Positions 1 through 12,459 of a stretch of 23,011 bases of DNA are shown one piece after another. The notes beneath the pieces were generated by a model. It was not told where the DNA came from. It saw only the letters and a list, made by a program, of their open reading frames with translations, and did not search any database. The position numbers and the translations under genes are program-made. Each line of letters begins with the position of its first letter. The first letter of the stretch is position 1. The stretch comes from Ichthyophonus hoferi. Lineage: Eukaryota > Opisthokonta > Ichthyosporea > Ichthyophonida > Ichthyophonidae. The DNA is taken from assembly GCA_002751075.1 (NCBI GenBank), contig NAOQ01000091.1, positions 120,237 to 143,247 of the forward strand. The letters are read 5' to 3'.

Positions 1-315
1 TATACAATATGCTTGTTATTAATATCAAACATGAACAAGGTAATTAAAATACGAACTCTATGTTTAATAAGTATTTTCATAATTATTGCTGGTAAAGATA
101 ACGGATGGGACCAGTTGTTGTTATATTGGCTAGTAACTACTTCTTTTAATAATTGTAACTTACTAAACTACTATAAACCTATTGAAGGAATGCACACTAC
201 ACTTTGGGTTATAACTCTTGCATATAAATATTCCACTGTGGTATTTACTTTAAACTCACTATTCACCCTCAACTGTCTTTTTAAATTATCTAATTTCTAA
301 TAAGTAAGACTCAAA
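1..315. other. 3' flank of the minus-strand coiled-coil gene
   Basis: AT-rich sequence immediately downstream of the stop codon of the minus-strand gene, so it should hold its 3' UTR. I see no canonical AATAAA on the minus strand; two ATTAAA variants (minus strand, 63-68 and 145-150) are the only polyadenylation-like hexamers noticed. A plus-strand open frame here has no support beyond length and lacks recognisable protein character. Confidence 0.4.
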
Positions 316-3300
316 TTATGTGACGCTTGTTGATGGTGCCTGTCCCCCACCCTGAGCTAGATCAGTTTGAGATACGCTATTGGCGGAGATAAAAGAGGTA
401 GGAGCAGAACTGTTATCTGATGCTTGAAGGCTGTGGGCATATCTAATGCGACCTTTGTAGAAATCAAGTACCTGTGAGTTAGATTAGATGTATATTATTA
501 TGATGACATAGCATTGAAGCCATAATTAATGAGGAGAAAATATATTCGGAAAAAAATAAAAGGAAAATAATATTATAATCAAGTCTGAAAATATTCAAAA
601 GAAAATTACAGTAGCAAAAGAATATAAATATATGAAAATTAATATTTGACAGAGTTTTAAACTGCCTGCTAATATAAGACAGGCAATACAATAATAAAAA
701 TACGAATCAATGAACGTTGTGTGTAGAATATTAAGAGTTATGGGAAAAAGAAATAAGAAAATCAACAAGAAAGATAGAAAGATTACATATATACATATGT
801 GTTTGAGTCAGGGCATGGCAAGACGTATGAAATAAACATATCAATAATTACAAAGGAAAAGGAAAATAGCAATTACATAGAATAGGAAGAAGAATTAGAA
901 CAACCAAAGCAATAAGAAATAAAAAAGAAATGATATTATTAAGAAAAGACCATACAAACATAAAAAACAAAATCAATGTTACACATCAGTTTAAACTAGC
1001 GTACATAGGCGTATTCACAATTCGTAAATTAAGCAGGAGTATACAATGACACACCAACATAAACACATGCATACATAATGTTCTAAACATTTTGCTGAAT
1101 AAATCCAGTAGATACATTTAAATTTATGCACACAAACATAAAGTAAGGAACAAATCAACCCGTATCTACCTTCTCACGCAATATCCCATGCTCTAAAATC
1201 AACTGATTCTTCCGTTGGGTACAGTCCGTGCCCAGTGCTGTCATATCGTGCGCATGTTTGTCTTCCAGTTCCTTAAGCTCCTGTAGGCACTGATTGGTGT
1301 ACTCAATCTTACCTACCAGTTCGTTTTCTGATGTGCGTCCCTGTGGAAGAAAATATGTAAAGATAGGGGTATATAAGTACAGGGATGGTGTTTGGGTGCA
1401 GTCCAACTGACTGTTATAGTAAATATATGGTAGGATAGAATCTTGTGATGGGCATATTCAAAGTAGTAAAGGCTATGTTTATGATGGATTAAGGCTAAAT
1501 GAATTCAGAACACTAGTAGCACTGTTTTAAAAATTATAAAATATGATGGGTACTATTAAAAATCTTTACTCTCTAATACACTTTTTTTTTTAATTAGAGC
1601 AAATAGTTGAAGAATATCATACATGCAATACACTATACCATATACACTGTACACTATGCATTATATCCTATACGCTGTAACCTGTATACTGTATACGTAT
1701 ACTATATACTATACCGTATATACCACACTATGCACTATATACTATATGCTCTAAAGTCTACACTTTATACTATACACCGTACACTATACACCCTCTACCA
1801 AGAGAGGGAAAATATTATATTATTATACTAGGGTGCATGACTTAGACCAGGAGGAGATAAATAAAGTTATATAATAGTCACATACCATCTTTTTTTTCTG
1901 CTTATGGTGTCGCTTTTCCATATGATGAATCTCATCCACTTGTGCTTTTTTCAATTTTTCACGGGCCTCATGATCATATTTCTCACAGCATTCCATTTCG
2001 AAAGTCAACCATTTCTCCAGAATTTCCTTTTCTTGATTCTGCAACTCTGTATATATTTTCTCTAATTCGTTCAACCGGTCATTAAACACTCGTTTTTCAA
2101 GAGCATCTACTTTGTTTTTATGGGTTGGTAAAATCTCCTCCCAGCATTTGGCAATCTTAGAGGTGAGAAGCGAGAATGTAAGTAAATGATTTTTAAATGG
2201 ATTGATATATTCGTAAATATGCTTAGGTCTTACATATACATAGACACTTGTATATGTATGGCTTAATGAAAATGATAATTCAAAGGCCATGCAGATCTTC
2301 GTAACCAATTTACTTTGAGACAAGATTATAGCAATATGATCTGTTCAAATGTGTGTGACAAAAGAAGGCAAACACTATCTGGCCTTTGGATATTTATGTT
2401 TGTGAAAACTCATTTTCCAATTTATATAGGTATGACAGTCTGTTTCAGCTTTTACTCTTATGCTTTTTCCAAGGTGCATTTATATGATTATTTCTCTCTC
2501 TGTCAAAAACTAGAAGTGTATATAAAACTGAAGCAGACTAGATAACAAGGTGTGTATGCTCCAAATGGTGCAGTGATTGCATGTTATAAACGTTGCTAAG
2601 GCTAAAAAGTGTCAATAAAAACAAACTCTTACTATCACGATTCCCAATGATCCTGTCGCCATCTAATATTATATCTCCTGTATCCCCTACCCTTAAGCCC
2701 AATACATGTAAGACAGACAGAAATAGGCCTTCCCAGCCATAGTGTAATCCCATATACCCCAGGAAAAACCCAAATGTTCCATAACAATGCCCCACCTCTA
2801 CCCCACCTCTACCCCTCCAGTTGTGTAATCGCCCTTTTGCATTTCTTTTACTACACCCCATCCAAAAGAAACACTACCTCGGTGGCAAACTGGGCTTCCA
2901 TGAATACAATAGACGCTGCCATCATGTCATTTTTAGCTGCACGTTTTCGAGCTAATTGATCTTTCTTGAGAGGTTTCAGATGCGCATATGCGTCTTTATT
3001 TAGGTCTTTCTGGAGTTTTATGAACTCCATTTCCCCATTCTTGATAATGTTGGCGTCAATACTTAGATATTTTCGTTGCAGTTCAAAAACTATTTTGGAC
3101 TGCAAGATGTGGATGTAAATAGAATTGGGGCAACCTTGTTGTTAGATGTAATAATGATATATATATATATATAGGTATAATAAAGAAGATAGTAATGTCT
3201 TTATATAACTTGCTGAAGGAGTTAGATAATACCTTACACATATGGGCATATATATATATATATAAGTTTGTGTTGAGGTGAAGAGTTAACTGGTTCTAAA

Positions 3301-6300
3301 TAAATATGCTAAATATATATAACAACATAATTTAAGATGTTTTATGTTTAACAGAATAAATAGACAGATGAAAGGCATATCCGGGAATGAAATTGGTTTT
3401 TTCATATATTGGAAAATTCATTAGGTTTATGAATTATTTTACTTATTAAAAGTAATTGGGTACCCTATCACAACAGAGGTAGGTCAATATAGGCATTTTA
3501 TAAATATATACTCTCAAACTATTTACATTATGAGTAAGCAGAGTGATGAATATAAAAAGATTGGTTGAAAAATGTGCATATATTCATGAGAGCCTGATCA
3601 TATAAATCCATAAGAGGAAATGGTTTGTTTGCACCAAAGGTGGGCCATGTTCGTGTGCATGCATATCTGTACTAATAAGAATATATACACTAAACGTGCG
3701 GATTCAATAACACCACATAAGCTCATATGTATGCGTATTGGTTGGTACTTTTCTCATACACACAACTCTCTTCCATCCATCTATCCAACTCCAGATCCTA
3801 TATTCCTACTAGTCTCTCACAATCAGACTTCCCCGCCCTCTATATATTGCCACGTTGTTGCCCCCGTTACCTTTACAACTCTACTAACCTGGAAGCTTAG
3901 AAGGGTTTTTAGTTTTTCTGAGGCTTTTTTAGAGGGTGGAAACAAGGTCGAGTGATGTAAAACCCCCACAGCGATGAGTTTCTTTTCCATGAGCTCCGAT
4001 GTGCACCATTTAGCCAATGATTTATTCACTATTATATTGGGCGGAATATACACCTCACTATCCATACTGCCTGTATACGAAGTGGAGTCCGCAAAAGAAA
4101 GGCGTGTCGCCAGGGTATTTGACACAGAGCCTCCTGATGGGTTAGTACTGTTCGAAGTTAATTTGCTATTTGTTCCTAAGATTGAGTCACTAACATTATA
4201 GTCATTTTTGCTATGACCAGTAGAAAATTCGCGTTTTAAACTTAAGTACGCTCCCGATAGCGTCCTCCTGTGAATAAGAGGGGGATAGGGGAAAGGTGGA
4301 ATAAAATAAGTATAAAAACCTTGCGCATAGAACGAAAGAAAAGATCCCGCGCACATATGTGTAAATAAAGAACAAACACAAAAGGGTATCTGGATTAAAG
4401 ACAATTAAAACAAGAAAGAAAATACCTGTGCCATAAGAAAGTAATCAAGAAAAAGATAAAAAACAGCACGATACAGTATATTAGAGAAGATTTTGCCATC
4501 AATGCTTCAAAAATTAACCTACTTATAAGTCCAGTATAGAAATATTTAATCTACATATCTAATTATATATTTGAATAAACCCTCACTCGACCACTCTCCG
4601 GAGTATAATTACTATTGCCAAGATTTAGATATTGGTGTGATATGGGTTTTTAATGTAAGATTGCGTTATTCACAGTATGGTTTGAAAAAGTGAGTAAATG
4701 ACGGAACCCATGATAGAGTAACAGTATAACTAATTAGTAGATTTATGTATACATCTTGCTATTATATGTACACCTATCGGACTCTCTCACTGATTGCATC
4801 TTTTTGCGTGTATGTGAATACAGATTTTCAGTACAGTGCCTAAAAGTGGGCAAATATGTGCAATTTTTATAAACACATATCCTCGTGTTCCTAGGGCATG
4901 TACCCATGCAAACTATGCACAGGACATATTTAGATAGTCATGTTTGCAACTCATAAATGACTATTGGAAAGGTTTCATAAAACCTACAAACATGCATAAA
5001 TATAATCATCATGCTACATACCTCTCCATCTTTAATTCGGCTTTTGTTTTGGTTCCTGACGCATGCCCCTATAAATACAAATGTATTAGTACATGTGTGA
5101 ATATATGTTTATGCTGGTGTAGACTCATCTTTGCATGCGTTGATATGTAGGTATATACATGTATGCTTATTCGTGTGTGTACATGAAAGCACGAGAAGAT
5201 TTTTGCCTATGCTAAATTATTCTATAATATATATATGTGGTTCCTGTGCTTCAGAGTATATATTCGTAGTTACATCATCATTGGATAAAATAGCAATGTG
5301 TATAAATATATCCGGGGAGGGTTAAGTGAGTTTGTGTAGTATATGCAAGTGTGCGATAGTTGAGATTTACCCGAGATATTCTCCCACATTGTATCTCTAA
5401 TATGAATGATGGTGACTTGGACCATTCATATATAACTATCACTATCATATCATAATGGTTTCTCTTTGAAATCGATAAATATATATATTTGAAATGCGAG
5501 CTGAAACCTATTTGAATGAGAAAAGCAATCTTAGGATATCTTATATAATTGGAACAGATAGATCACATATTGATGCTACATATAATTGGTCAATCGAGGT
5601 ATTCAGATTGCATTCCACAGGTAAACCAATAGGATGCCATCTGCCTAATAATATTATTGTTTCCAGAGCTTGATATAGGAATTAAGTAATTTCTATTCAA
5701 TTCTTTTCAGATCACGAGTAATCAACATCATAATCCTGCCATATCTGTAGTCTCTAGTTCACTTAGTAGACAATAAAACACATACTTTTTCTTCCTCTTC
5801 ATCCTTTCCCTTAGACCCACGTCTCAGTCGTCCTATCCGTCCATGCAATATACTCTTTTCCCCCTTTGAAGTCTCCTTTGTCTCCTCCCATATTGATGGA
5901 TTTACCTCGCTGCTCTTCGATCTGCCTTTATTCATGACAATGTCTAATTTATTAGAATTCAATGATTCTTTCTTTAAATAATCGTCTAGTGTTAAATTGG
6001 TTTCTTTTATATTCCTTATAACAGGACTTGTCGAATCCTGAGTGGTGAGGTTAGTGTTAATATGGCTAGTACTTTTACTATGAACTGCAGCATTTTTTTT
6101 TCTTCCTCCAAAAAACGACGAAAAAGATGATGGTGCTCTAACCTTTTCTGTACAAGCCGCTGTCGAGTTTTCAGCTGGCATGGAATGCTTTGCAGATAGG
6201 ATTATTTTGGTATCGGCTTCCTTGTTTTCAGTAATAGCCTGAGTTTCAGTTGAATTGTCTTTCTTAAGGGGCTCTGTGACAGTAGTAGATATGATAGAAG

Positions 6301-8506
6301 TAGATGACAGGGCTAACGGAGTCGCTTCTGTAGTAGTTATGGTAGGAAACGTAGGAGCAGATAGACTGCTTACACCACCTGCTTTAGTGAGCACCTCCAT
6401 ACGCTCAGCTATATCTGATGATAGATTCTTACTACTGGAATAATTGACTGGGCTTTGTTTTTTTATGTCGGTACTCATTTCCTCCTGGCTCGGGTTAATC
6501 ACGGGAGCAGTTACAGCTTTGACCGTGGATGCTGATGCACTTTCAGTTGCGGTTGTCGTTCCAGTTAATATAATATTGGGACCTTTGCTCGGATCTTGTT
6601 TTGAAGGCTCTACTGAAACCTGTTCTTTTGGACTCGCCATTACCTGTACTTCTGGTGGTGACATTTTCACTATAGGAGATGTAGTATGTTGGTTTTTGCT
6701 TATATTGCTACTTTCTTTACTAGGTAGAATTTCAATTGCCGATTCGTCGCTGGTTGAACTCTGCACAGTGTGGGGAGCTGTTAAAGGGGCTGGTTGGGCG
6801 GCTGATGGTTTGAGGACCATATTGGGTTCACTGGTAGATGCAACAGGACCAGATCCCTTTTCTTTGTCTGATGCCAGTTTATTCTTGATTGTGCCAACTG
6901 GCATGTCTTCTGTGCTATGTGTACCAGGTGCTGTTCTACTTGTCCATCTTTTAGGCTTTGATGGTTTTGGGGGAATTACAGGTGGATGTTTTGATGAAGT
7001 TGTATGTACCTTTGAAATGCCTGTATTCGAAGAAGTGGTTTTTTTTTTCACTATATATTTTTCATCATCTGACCAGCCCTCTTGATCGCTGTTATTTTTT
7101 TGATCGTAGTCACTATCGCTATCCAGCATGACTGCCTGTCGTTTGGCTAGAGAGAGAGAAATGGAGCCATATATGCCTTCCGAAGGGCTATGGTTCCTGC
7201 CTTGTTTATGTTTATTTTCTATGCAGGTGACGATGAAAGATAATATTAGTGTTTGGATTGACATATGAAAAAGTTTCGTTAAATAATATGGTTGGAATGT
7301 TAACGTTAAAACTGAAAAGGAGAAAACAAAAGGTTAAAAATAATCTGTTGACAAACTTACTGCCTTTTTCTCCCTTAAATTTTTTCTGTTTTCTTCTTAA
7401 ATGCATGGAAATACACAAATAGTTGTTGAATCTTTTTACGATATTGTAAAAAAATCCTTGCATCTTTATGAAAATCCGTAGCGACAACGGAAATCACTCA
7501 CCGCTACTCTCCAATACCCAAGCAGTATAGAAAAACAACTTAACGTTTTCAAAAGCATTTGGCTATGTCAGATATTGGCAATACAATATCATTTACTACC
7601 CACTCCAAATTTCATGAAACATTTTCTTTCCTTGATGAAATTTACAAATATTGCCTAATAATGACTTCGCTATTCACACCAAGATAAGAAATATTATGTC
7701 TTGGGGCCACTTAGTTAATATTTTCTTTTGTCTTAATATAGAAAGAGATGTAAATGAGATGTGTTAAAAGATAAATCAATGGAAAACTACTGAGAAGTAT
7801 GTATCAAAACAATATCTATGCTCGGTCACTATGACCTAAAATAATTTTCAGTGCTTGGCAATAAATATAGACAAAAAATTAAATATATGTACGCTTACAA
7901 AAAAAAACTCTTTTTAGAATACTGAAAATGCAATAACCTGTTACTAAAAAAAGTTGCTCATAATAAACTGTTCAAAAAGAAATGACCGGAACGAAATTGA
8001 AAATTGTTGATCCAAAGCTTCGCAGTTAAAAAAAAATAAAGGACTAGTTTAAATTTTAGTACCAATGATAATATAGGAATATGCAATGTTATGCTACAAA
8101 TTTTTTAAAAAAACTAAAGACTTGGAAATCAAAAGTACCATTCACCCTCGATTTATGTCAACTTAAAATCCAAATAAAAACTAAATTTGAAATATCAAGT
8201 AGCGAACATTTTAGATAGCAACAAAAACCGAAACAAATTATAAAGGAAAGCAATGAAGCTCATACCACCACGTAACTCTGTGTCCACTCTCTTCAATCTA
8301 AGTTGAGCGTGCTTGACAGCACTTGAAAAATCTGTCGTCTCAACTGAGGCAGTTGTAATCTTTAAAGGTAAACTAGTAGTACCCTTAGCTTTCTTAACTG
8401 CTTGTTTTGTTTTGTCTTGAAATGACCCTGAAGGAGATAGTGCTGGTGGTTTAGGTGCAGGAGATAACAGTAATGGTGGTGGTGGTGGTGGTGGTGGTGG
8501 TGCCAT
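316..8506 (-). CDS. poly-proline / disordered / coiled-coil protein, 8 exons, about 972 aa, family unknown
   Basis: Exons on the minus strand, in transcription order: 8506-8266, 7218-5786, 5068-5022, 4267-3889, 3099-2878, 2155-1886, 1340-1170 and 471-316. All seven junctions keep frame with GT-AG introns; donors include GTATGA, GTATGT (three times) and GTTAGT, and branch-like sites such as TACTAAT precede the 5068 acceptor. The product starts MAPPPPPPPPP (nine prolines from a GGT run on the plus strand). Residues about 59-75 (FSSAVKHAQLRLKRVD) weakly resemble a WH2/Ena-VASP G-actin motif. Residues 81-558 are one large Ser/Thr/Lys-rich low-complexity exon with PxxP pieces (PPVIPPKPSKPKRW). Residues about 650-925 are rich in Glu, Lys, Leu and Gln and look like a long coiled coil; the last 40 residues are Ser/Thr/Gln-rich. 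An actin or membrane scaffold role is only an inference. The start is uncertain: the frame stays open 14 codons upstream to a possible acceptor near 8548, so an earlier exon may exist. An alternative first exon at 4499-4426 is discussed in the findings. Confidence 0.8.
1626..1792. repeat. degenerate TATAC/CACTATA minisatellite in an intron
   Basis: About 165 bp built from imperfect copies of a roughly 10-14-nt unit of the TATACACTATAC type, lying in the intron 1341-1885 of the minus-strand gene. The plus-strand open frame it creates (rich in Tyr, His, Ile and Leu) is a by-product of the repeat and not a gene. Confidence 0.7.
2790..2818. repeat. 11-bp C-rich tandem repeat, G-rich on the transcribed RNA
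   Basis: The 11-nt unit CCCCACCTCTA occurs about 2.6 times in the intron 2156-2877 of the minus-strand gene. On the sense RNA it gives several runs of four Gs, with further GGG/GGGG runs within the next 60 nt. The tract is strikingly GC-rich for this AT-rich intron. Confidence 0.7.
3157..3264. repeat. paired short (TA)n tracts in an intron
   Basis: Two uninterrupted TA runs of roughly 15-20 nt, near 3158-3174 and 3248-3264, in the intron 3100-3888 of the minus-strand gene. Nothing else is recognisable in that intron. Confidence 0.6.
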
Positions 8507-9186
8507 TCTCCTTGTTGAACTTGTTGACAATACCGAGTTATGGGAACGTCTATCAATATGTCAGATAATTTGTAGACTTAGCAAGAGTTTTGCGCGTTTT
8601 AATTAATATATAAAAACAATAAAAAAGAATATTTTTTGTAGTGAGCCGCTTTAATAATAAGTTCTTATTTGACTGTATAATTTTTCAAAAATGATACGCA
8701 GCTTCAATAAAAAATACGACATAAAAATAAAGAATGGATAAAAAAGTATCTGAAAAGGTTTTCTACGGATAATGGTATACACTTTCATCAAAATTCGGTT
8801 GCAATTTATCAATTAATTCGTAATTTTCATAAGTAGATATTATATTATTCTAGTTGATATATATAATATACCTAAAATAAAAAAAGCAAAATCAAGCCAA
8901 GATAACCAACGTATGCCAAGTATTATAGTGTTATGCCAAGTGTGGAAAGATTGACTCAAGGAATGCCAGGTTAGCAGCATGGCCAATAGAAACATGCAAT
9001 CGGAGATCTCTCTTATAGAATGTGTGGCTGACTCTTACTATTAGTCGATTATGAATAATTTCATATTCATACAACATTACACCTATTCGCAAATAAAATT
9101 TGAGATTTAAAATATAATAAATTTAACTAGGTCACATTCCTTTAGTGAGCGTGTCAATCCGTAATCCGATTAAAACCTCTTACCTG

Positions 9187-9242
9187 ATCCTATAGGATAT
9201 AAGATTTATTAATCTGTTACGTTACACAAAAAATTGTGCAAC
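9187..9242. repeat. cluster of three short palindromes
   Basis: Three inverted repeats stand almost end to end: ATCCTATAGGAT (perfect, no loop), AGATT-TATT-AATCT (perfect 5-bp arms), and GTTACACAA-AAAA-TTGTGCAAC (9-bp arms, one mismatch). They could be paired binding sites, cruciform sequence or the end of a decayed DNA transposon; the sequence does not discriminate. Confidence 0.55.
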
Positions 9243-9304
9243 CATATTCCACCAATTGGATGATTATTCACCCATAAACACTTCCACAATCATTAAAAAT
9301 CACA

Positions 9305-9312
9305 TGACGTCA
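9305..9312. promoter_or_regulatory. perfect CRE octamer TGACGTCA
   Basis: TGACGTCA is the palindromic consensus bound by CREB/ATF bZIP factors. It lies about 0.8 kb upstream of the minus-strand gene's first recognised exon, beside the palindrome cluster. An 8-mer can arise by chance, though its GC-richness makes it less expected in this AT-rich spacer. Confidence 0.35.
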
Positions 9313-9559
9313 GACGTACAGTTTACATAACTGTTATTTATTGTTTAGACTTTACAAAACTAATTAGGACTAGAATTCTGTGAAAAAAGTTTAATTTTAT
9401 TGCATTGTTTTTTCATGCATACGTAATAAAATATTACAGTGTACTTTCTGAGTAAAATTATTAGAATGCTTGGGCTCTTACATTTATCTTTCTTACACAT
9501 TAAAATTTACTTTTACCTTTTTTTTTAATATATATGTTTATAATTTTCTAAGGTGGATT

Positions 9560-9895
9560 TCAAATATTTATATAGTAGTTATTTTTTAAGCCATCCCCGT
9601 TGTGACATTTCAAGAAAATATTATCTAGGAATAAGATACTGTTGTCAAATTTGAAGAGAAAAATGTAGCTAAAGGGGTTTAAAAATGCTTTATATATCTT
9701 TATCATCCTATCTAGAATAGAATATTTATATCGTGCTGACAATTTTATTTGATGCACTCTCCTAGTCATACGGTTTTCTTGCAAAGTTTTTTGTATGTCC
9801 CTGTAATAGCGTTTTAGAGATACTCTAGAACCATATATATATATATTATCCCCAATTAGTCCAGCCAAATAACATATCTTCATTTTGATAGCCAT
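9560..9895 (-). other. weak 111-codon open frame, probably not a gene
   Basis: An ATG-started frame (MAIKMKICYLAG...) with Lys/Ile/Tyr/Asn-rich composition, as expected from random AT-rich DNA. It has a basic central part (residues about 30-60) but no motif that I recognise. Its length is only slightly beyond what chance would give in a window this size, so it is listed as a candidate only. Confidence 0.15.
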
Positions 9896-12124
9896 CCGAC
9901 CTTCAAAGAGCCACTGAGAACTTCTCTAAGGCCAAATAAAGCATGGCGGGATATACTTGTACAAATACCCTATGCAGGCTACACTGGGTAGAGCTTTTTG
10001 TAAACTTTCCACTGTGCTAATTTTTGAAAAAATGTATGAACTTTATTCAAGAGAAAGAAGTGGGCAGGGAGGGAGGTATGTAGATTTTATCTAATCTGCG
10101 ACTCTGTGCAACATGTAGGAGAATAATTAAAATAATTCTTTTGAAAGGCTTGTTATATAGGTGCCAGTATTGCGTTTTGAACTGTTAGTAAAGCAAAGGA
10201 ATCACTTATATATGTAAGGGCCTTTATCAAGTTTATTACTAAAAAATGAAAAACTTGAGATCAAAAGATTTCAAAAAGGTTCCTTGACCTTCTTTATTTC
10301 TAAAAACTCAAGTCATTAATAAAAACCTTAGTGTGCTTAAATAAGGTAGTTTGCTTTTCTTCTAGATTTTAGTAAAGTTAGTATTATTGCATTTGACTCC
10401 TACTTTTTGTTTTGGGCGGCCATTAAGTTGGGATTTTTACTTGTGAGTGTAAAATAAATAACCTTGTGAAGATGTATGTTGTAACAAACAGATGAGTAGA
10501 ACAATGTCGAGTTGCAACATAATCTATTTAAATCAAATCAAAATTCTAATAAATAGAATAAATTTTGCCATATTGTCAAATTGTAATATGTGGTTGACAG
10601 TAATAACTGCAGCATGCTTGTGTTTCTACAATATTTCTTTTTCGTATTTTTCCTAAGTCTACAACTTTTATATATGCGTGCATAACAATATATGCTCTAC
10701 TCCATTCTGATAATAATAAGTGCAATTATTGTAAGATATATGAAATAAATTTTTCACAGAGAAAATACATTAAATCTCATATCAAGAAATATCTTTAATC
10801 CTTACGGTAGATTATATTTATTAATTATTTTTTATAGTGCCCCCATGATCACTAAATATGATTCTTGTACTATTTATTTCACTGTAGTGATTCGATATAT
10901 TGAGTCAGTTTATAAACAAATTATGGAATTGACATTCTTGTTCGAGTTAATCTATCAATATTATATCCACTATTAAATAGTCTTTTCTCCAGGTTTTCTA
11001 TACTATTAATCTATAAACTATAGAGGAAAAATGCCATAACTTGTAGATATGTGTACTTTAACCCTTTCTTTTTTTCTCCTTTAGTTAATTTAAAAATATA
11101 TTTACTTTTTCCTGCCAGATTTCAATAGTTCATGGTGGCTTTATAGAGGGTGCAGAATAGAACATGTTAGTAATGAAATGTAAATTACATAAAATATAGC
11201 ACACTGCATGTGCAATCTATTTATTTACTTCAACGTCGTGCCATGATGTTACAGAGTTAATAGCCTACAGTAACTTCACCTATGAATAAATAAAAAAACC
11301 GTGGGTGTAATATTTATGCTATTAGTGCAATTATATTCCAGAGTGTTAAACCAGAAAAGCAAAAAGAATTGCATCAAAAGATGTTCATACTTATTTACGG
11401 GAGTAGACGATCATGATAAACAATTTTCATAGCAGGTTTAAAGAGGTGTAATAGGAGGATCATTCAGATAACTGAAAATATTTACATTTTTCAATATCTT
11501 GGCTCTAAAGCTGTTTAAATTGTGATATGCAAGTTATTTCTTTTACGGTAATGCGTTCCTTACTATACAATATGTTATCGTCTTCACAATACCCACATGC
11601 TCATAGTTGCACGGCAATATCCAAAGCTAATTTACCATGTATATATTAGCTGTACGTTTTATTAAATTATAGTGTACATTTACAGTGAATTAACTGAATA
11701 TACACTTATATAATAGATGGATTTATAAATTTTCTTTCCAAATACTCAAAATCCTGAAGTTTTTATGGCCACTATTTATTAAAAACTTTCCATTTTATTA
11801 TAATATCATACTAGCAAAACTATAGACACTTAAATGACAATAAAAAATGTTGGGAACAATAGGTAGAGACAGGGGCGTTCCTGTGACCTATATTTATTTA
11901 GGACGAGAGAATACCGAATTAAGGGGTATTTTAACGTGTCCTTTTGCGTACACGAAGTACCAATATGATAAGACATTTATTATACAGTATTTGTATAAAA
12001 CAGGCTGCCTAAGCAATGATACGATCTGAAATGACTTATATAGCCTGTCAACTTATATTTATGATAAAATTTGAAGAAACAATAGTTCTACTGAAGCCAA
12101 GAAATTTAAATAATAAAAGACTGT

Positions 12125-12350
12125 TCATAAAGAAAAAACTGTTCTCACCGGATAAGGAGCGGTCTTCACTTTGGTCTTCATGCACTCTAAACAGTCCACC
12201 GGATGATATTGGAGGGAAATACCGGCACTTTTAGCCGCGAGTTTCACGTACGGGAGCGAGGCATGCCCAAGTCGGCGATGAGGAGTGTCTGTTTCTCTTT
12301 CCACTATGACTCGTTCATCGCCGAATAGCGCGCATTGATGACTCATTCAT
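12125..12350 (-). mobile_element. Ty1/Copia LTR-retrotransposon fossil fragment (GAG-pre-integrase region)
   Basis: The minus strand encodes a stretch with HRRLGHAS followed about 20 residues later by CLEC, then K-rich sequence ending in APYP. This is the His-His-Cys-Cys zinc-binding GAG-pre-integrase domain that precedes the integrase core in Copia polyproteins. Only this small part is recognisable, so the element is a broken, old remnant. A further minus-strand coding-like stretch continues towards about 12460 and may belong to it, but I cannot assign it. No long terminal repeats were recognised. Confidence 0.75.
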
Positions 12351-12459
12351 TAGTAACATCAGTATGAGATAAGCGATCCAGTAATGTCATTTCACATAGC
12401 CACAGGGCCTCTGCCTTTGGCAATTTCAATTTTGATCGATCATCTTGGGTTGCCATTTA

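Larger units (their letters stand above)
8507..12124. other. AT-rich spacer upstream of the minus-strand gene
   Basis: This 3.6-kb stretch probably holds the promoter and perhaps a 5' non-coding exon of the minus-strand gene. It contains a palindrome cluster (9187-9242), a CRE octamer (9305-9312) and one weak open frame (9560-9895). Near 8931-8942 the 9-mer ATGCCAAGT occurs twice within 25 nt. No RNA gene or transposase-like sequence was recognised. Confidence 0.5.

Noticed and set aside
1607-1831. Tyr/His/Ile-rich plus-strand frame
   Set aside because: It comes from the TATAC-type minisatellite in an intron.
2538-2861. 107-aa Gly-rich minus-strand frame
   Set aside because: It lies in the intron between two well-supported exons, in another frame, and reflects the G-rich repeat.
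6444-7085. 213-aa open frame on the plus strand
   Set aside because: It is antisense to the long Ser/Thr/Pro-rich exon of the minus-strand gene. The open frame follows from the codon composition of that exon and has no gene-like features of its own.
8362-8556. Minus-strand frame with a poly-histidine run
   Set aside because: It is the GGT repeat read in the wrong frame; the poly-proline frame splices correctly into the next exon.
11847-12234. Two short plus-strand frames (60 and 72 codons)
   Set aside because: They show no recognisable motif, have AT-driven composition, and the second overlaps the Copia fossil on the opposite strand.
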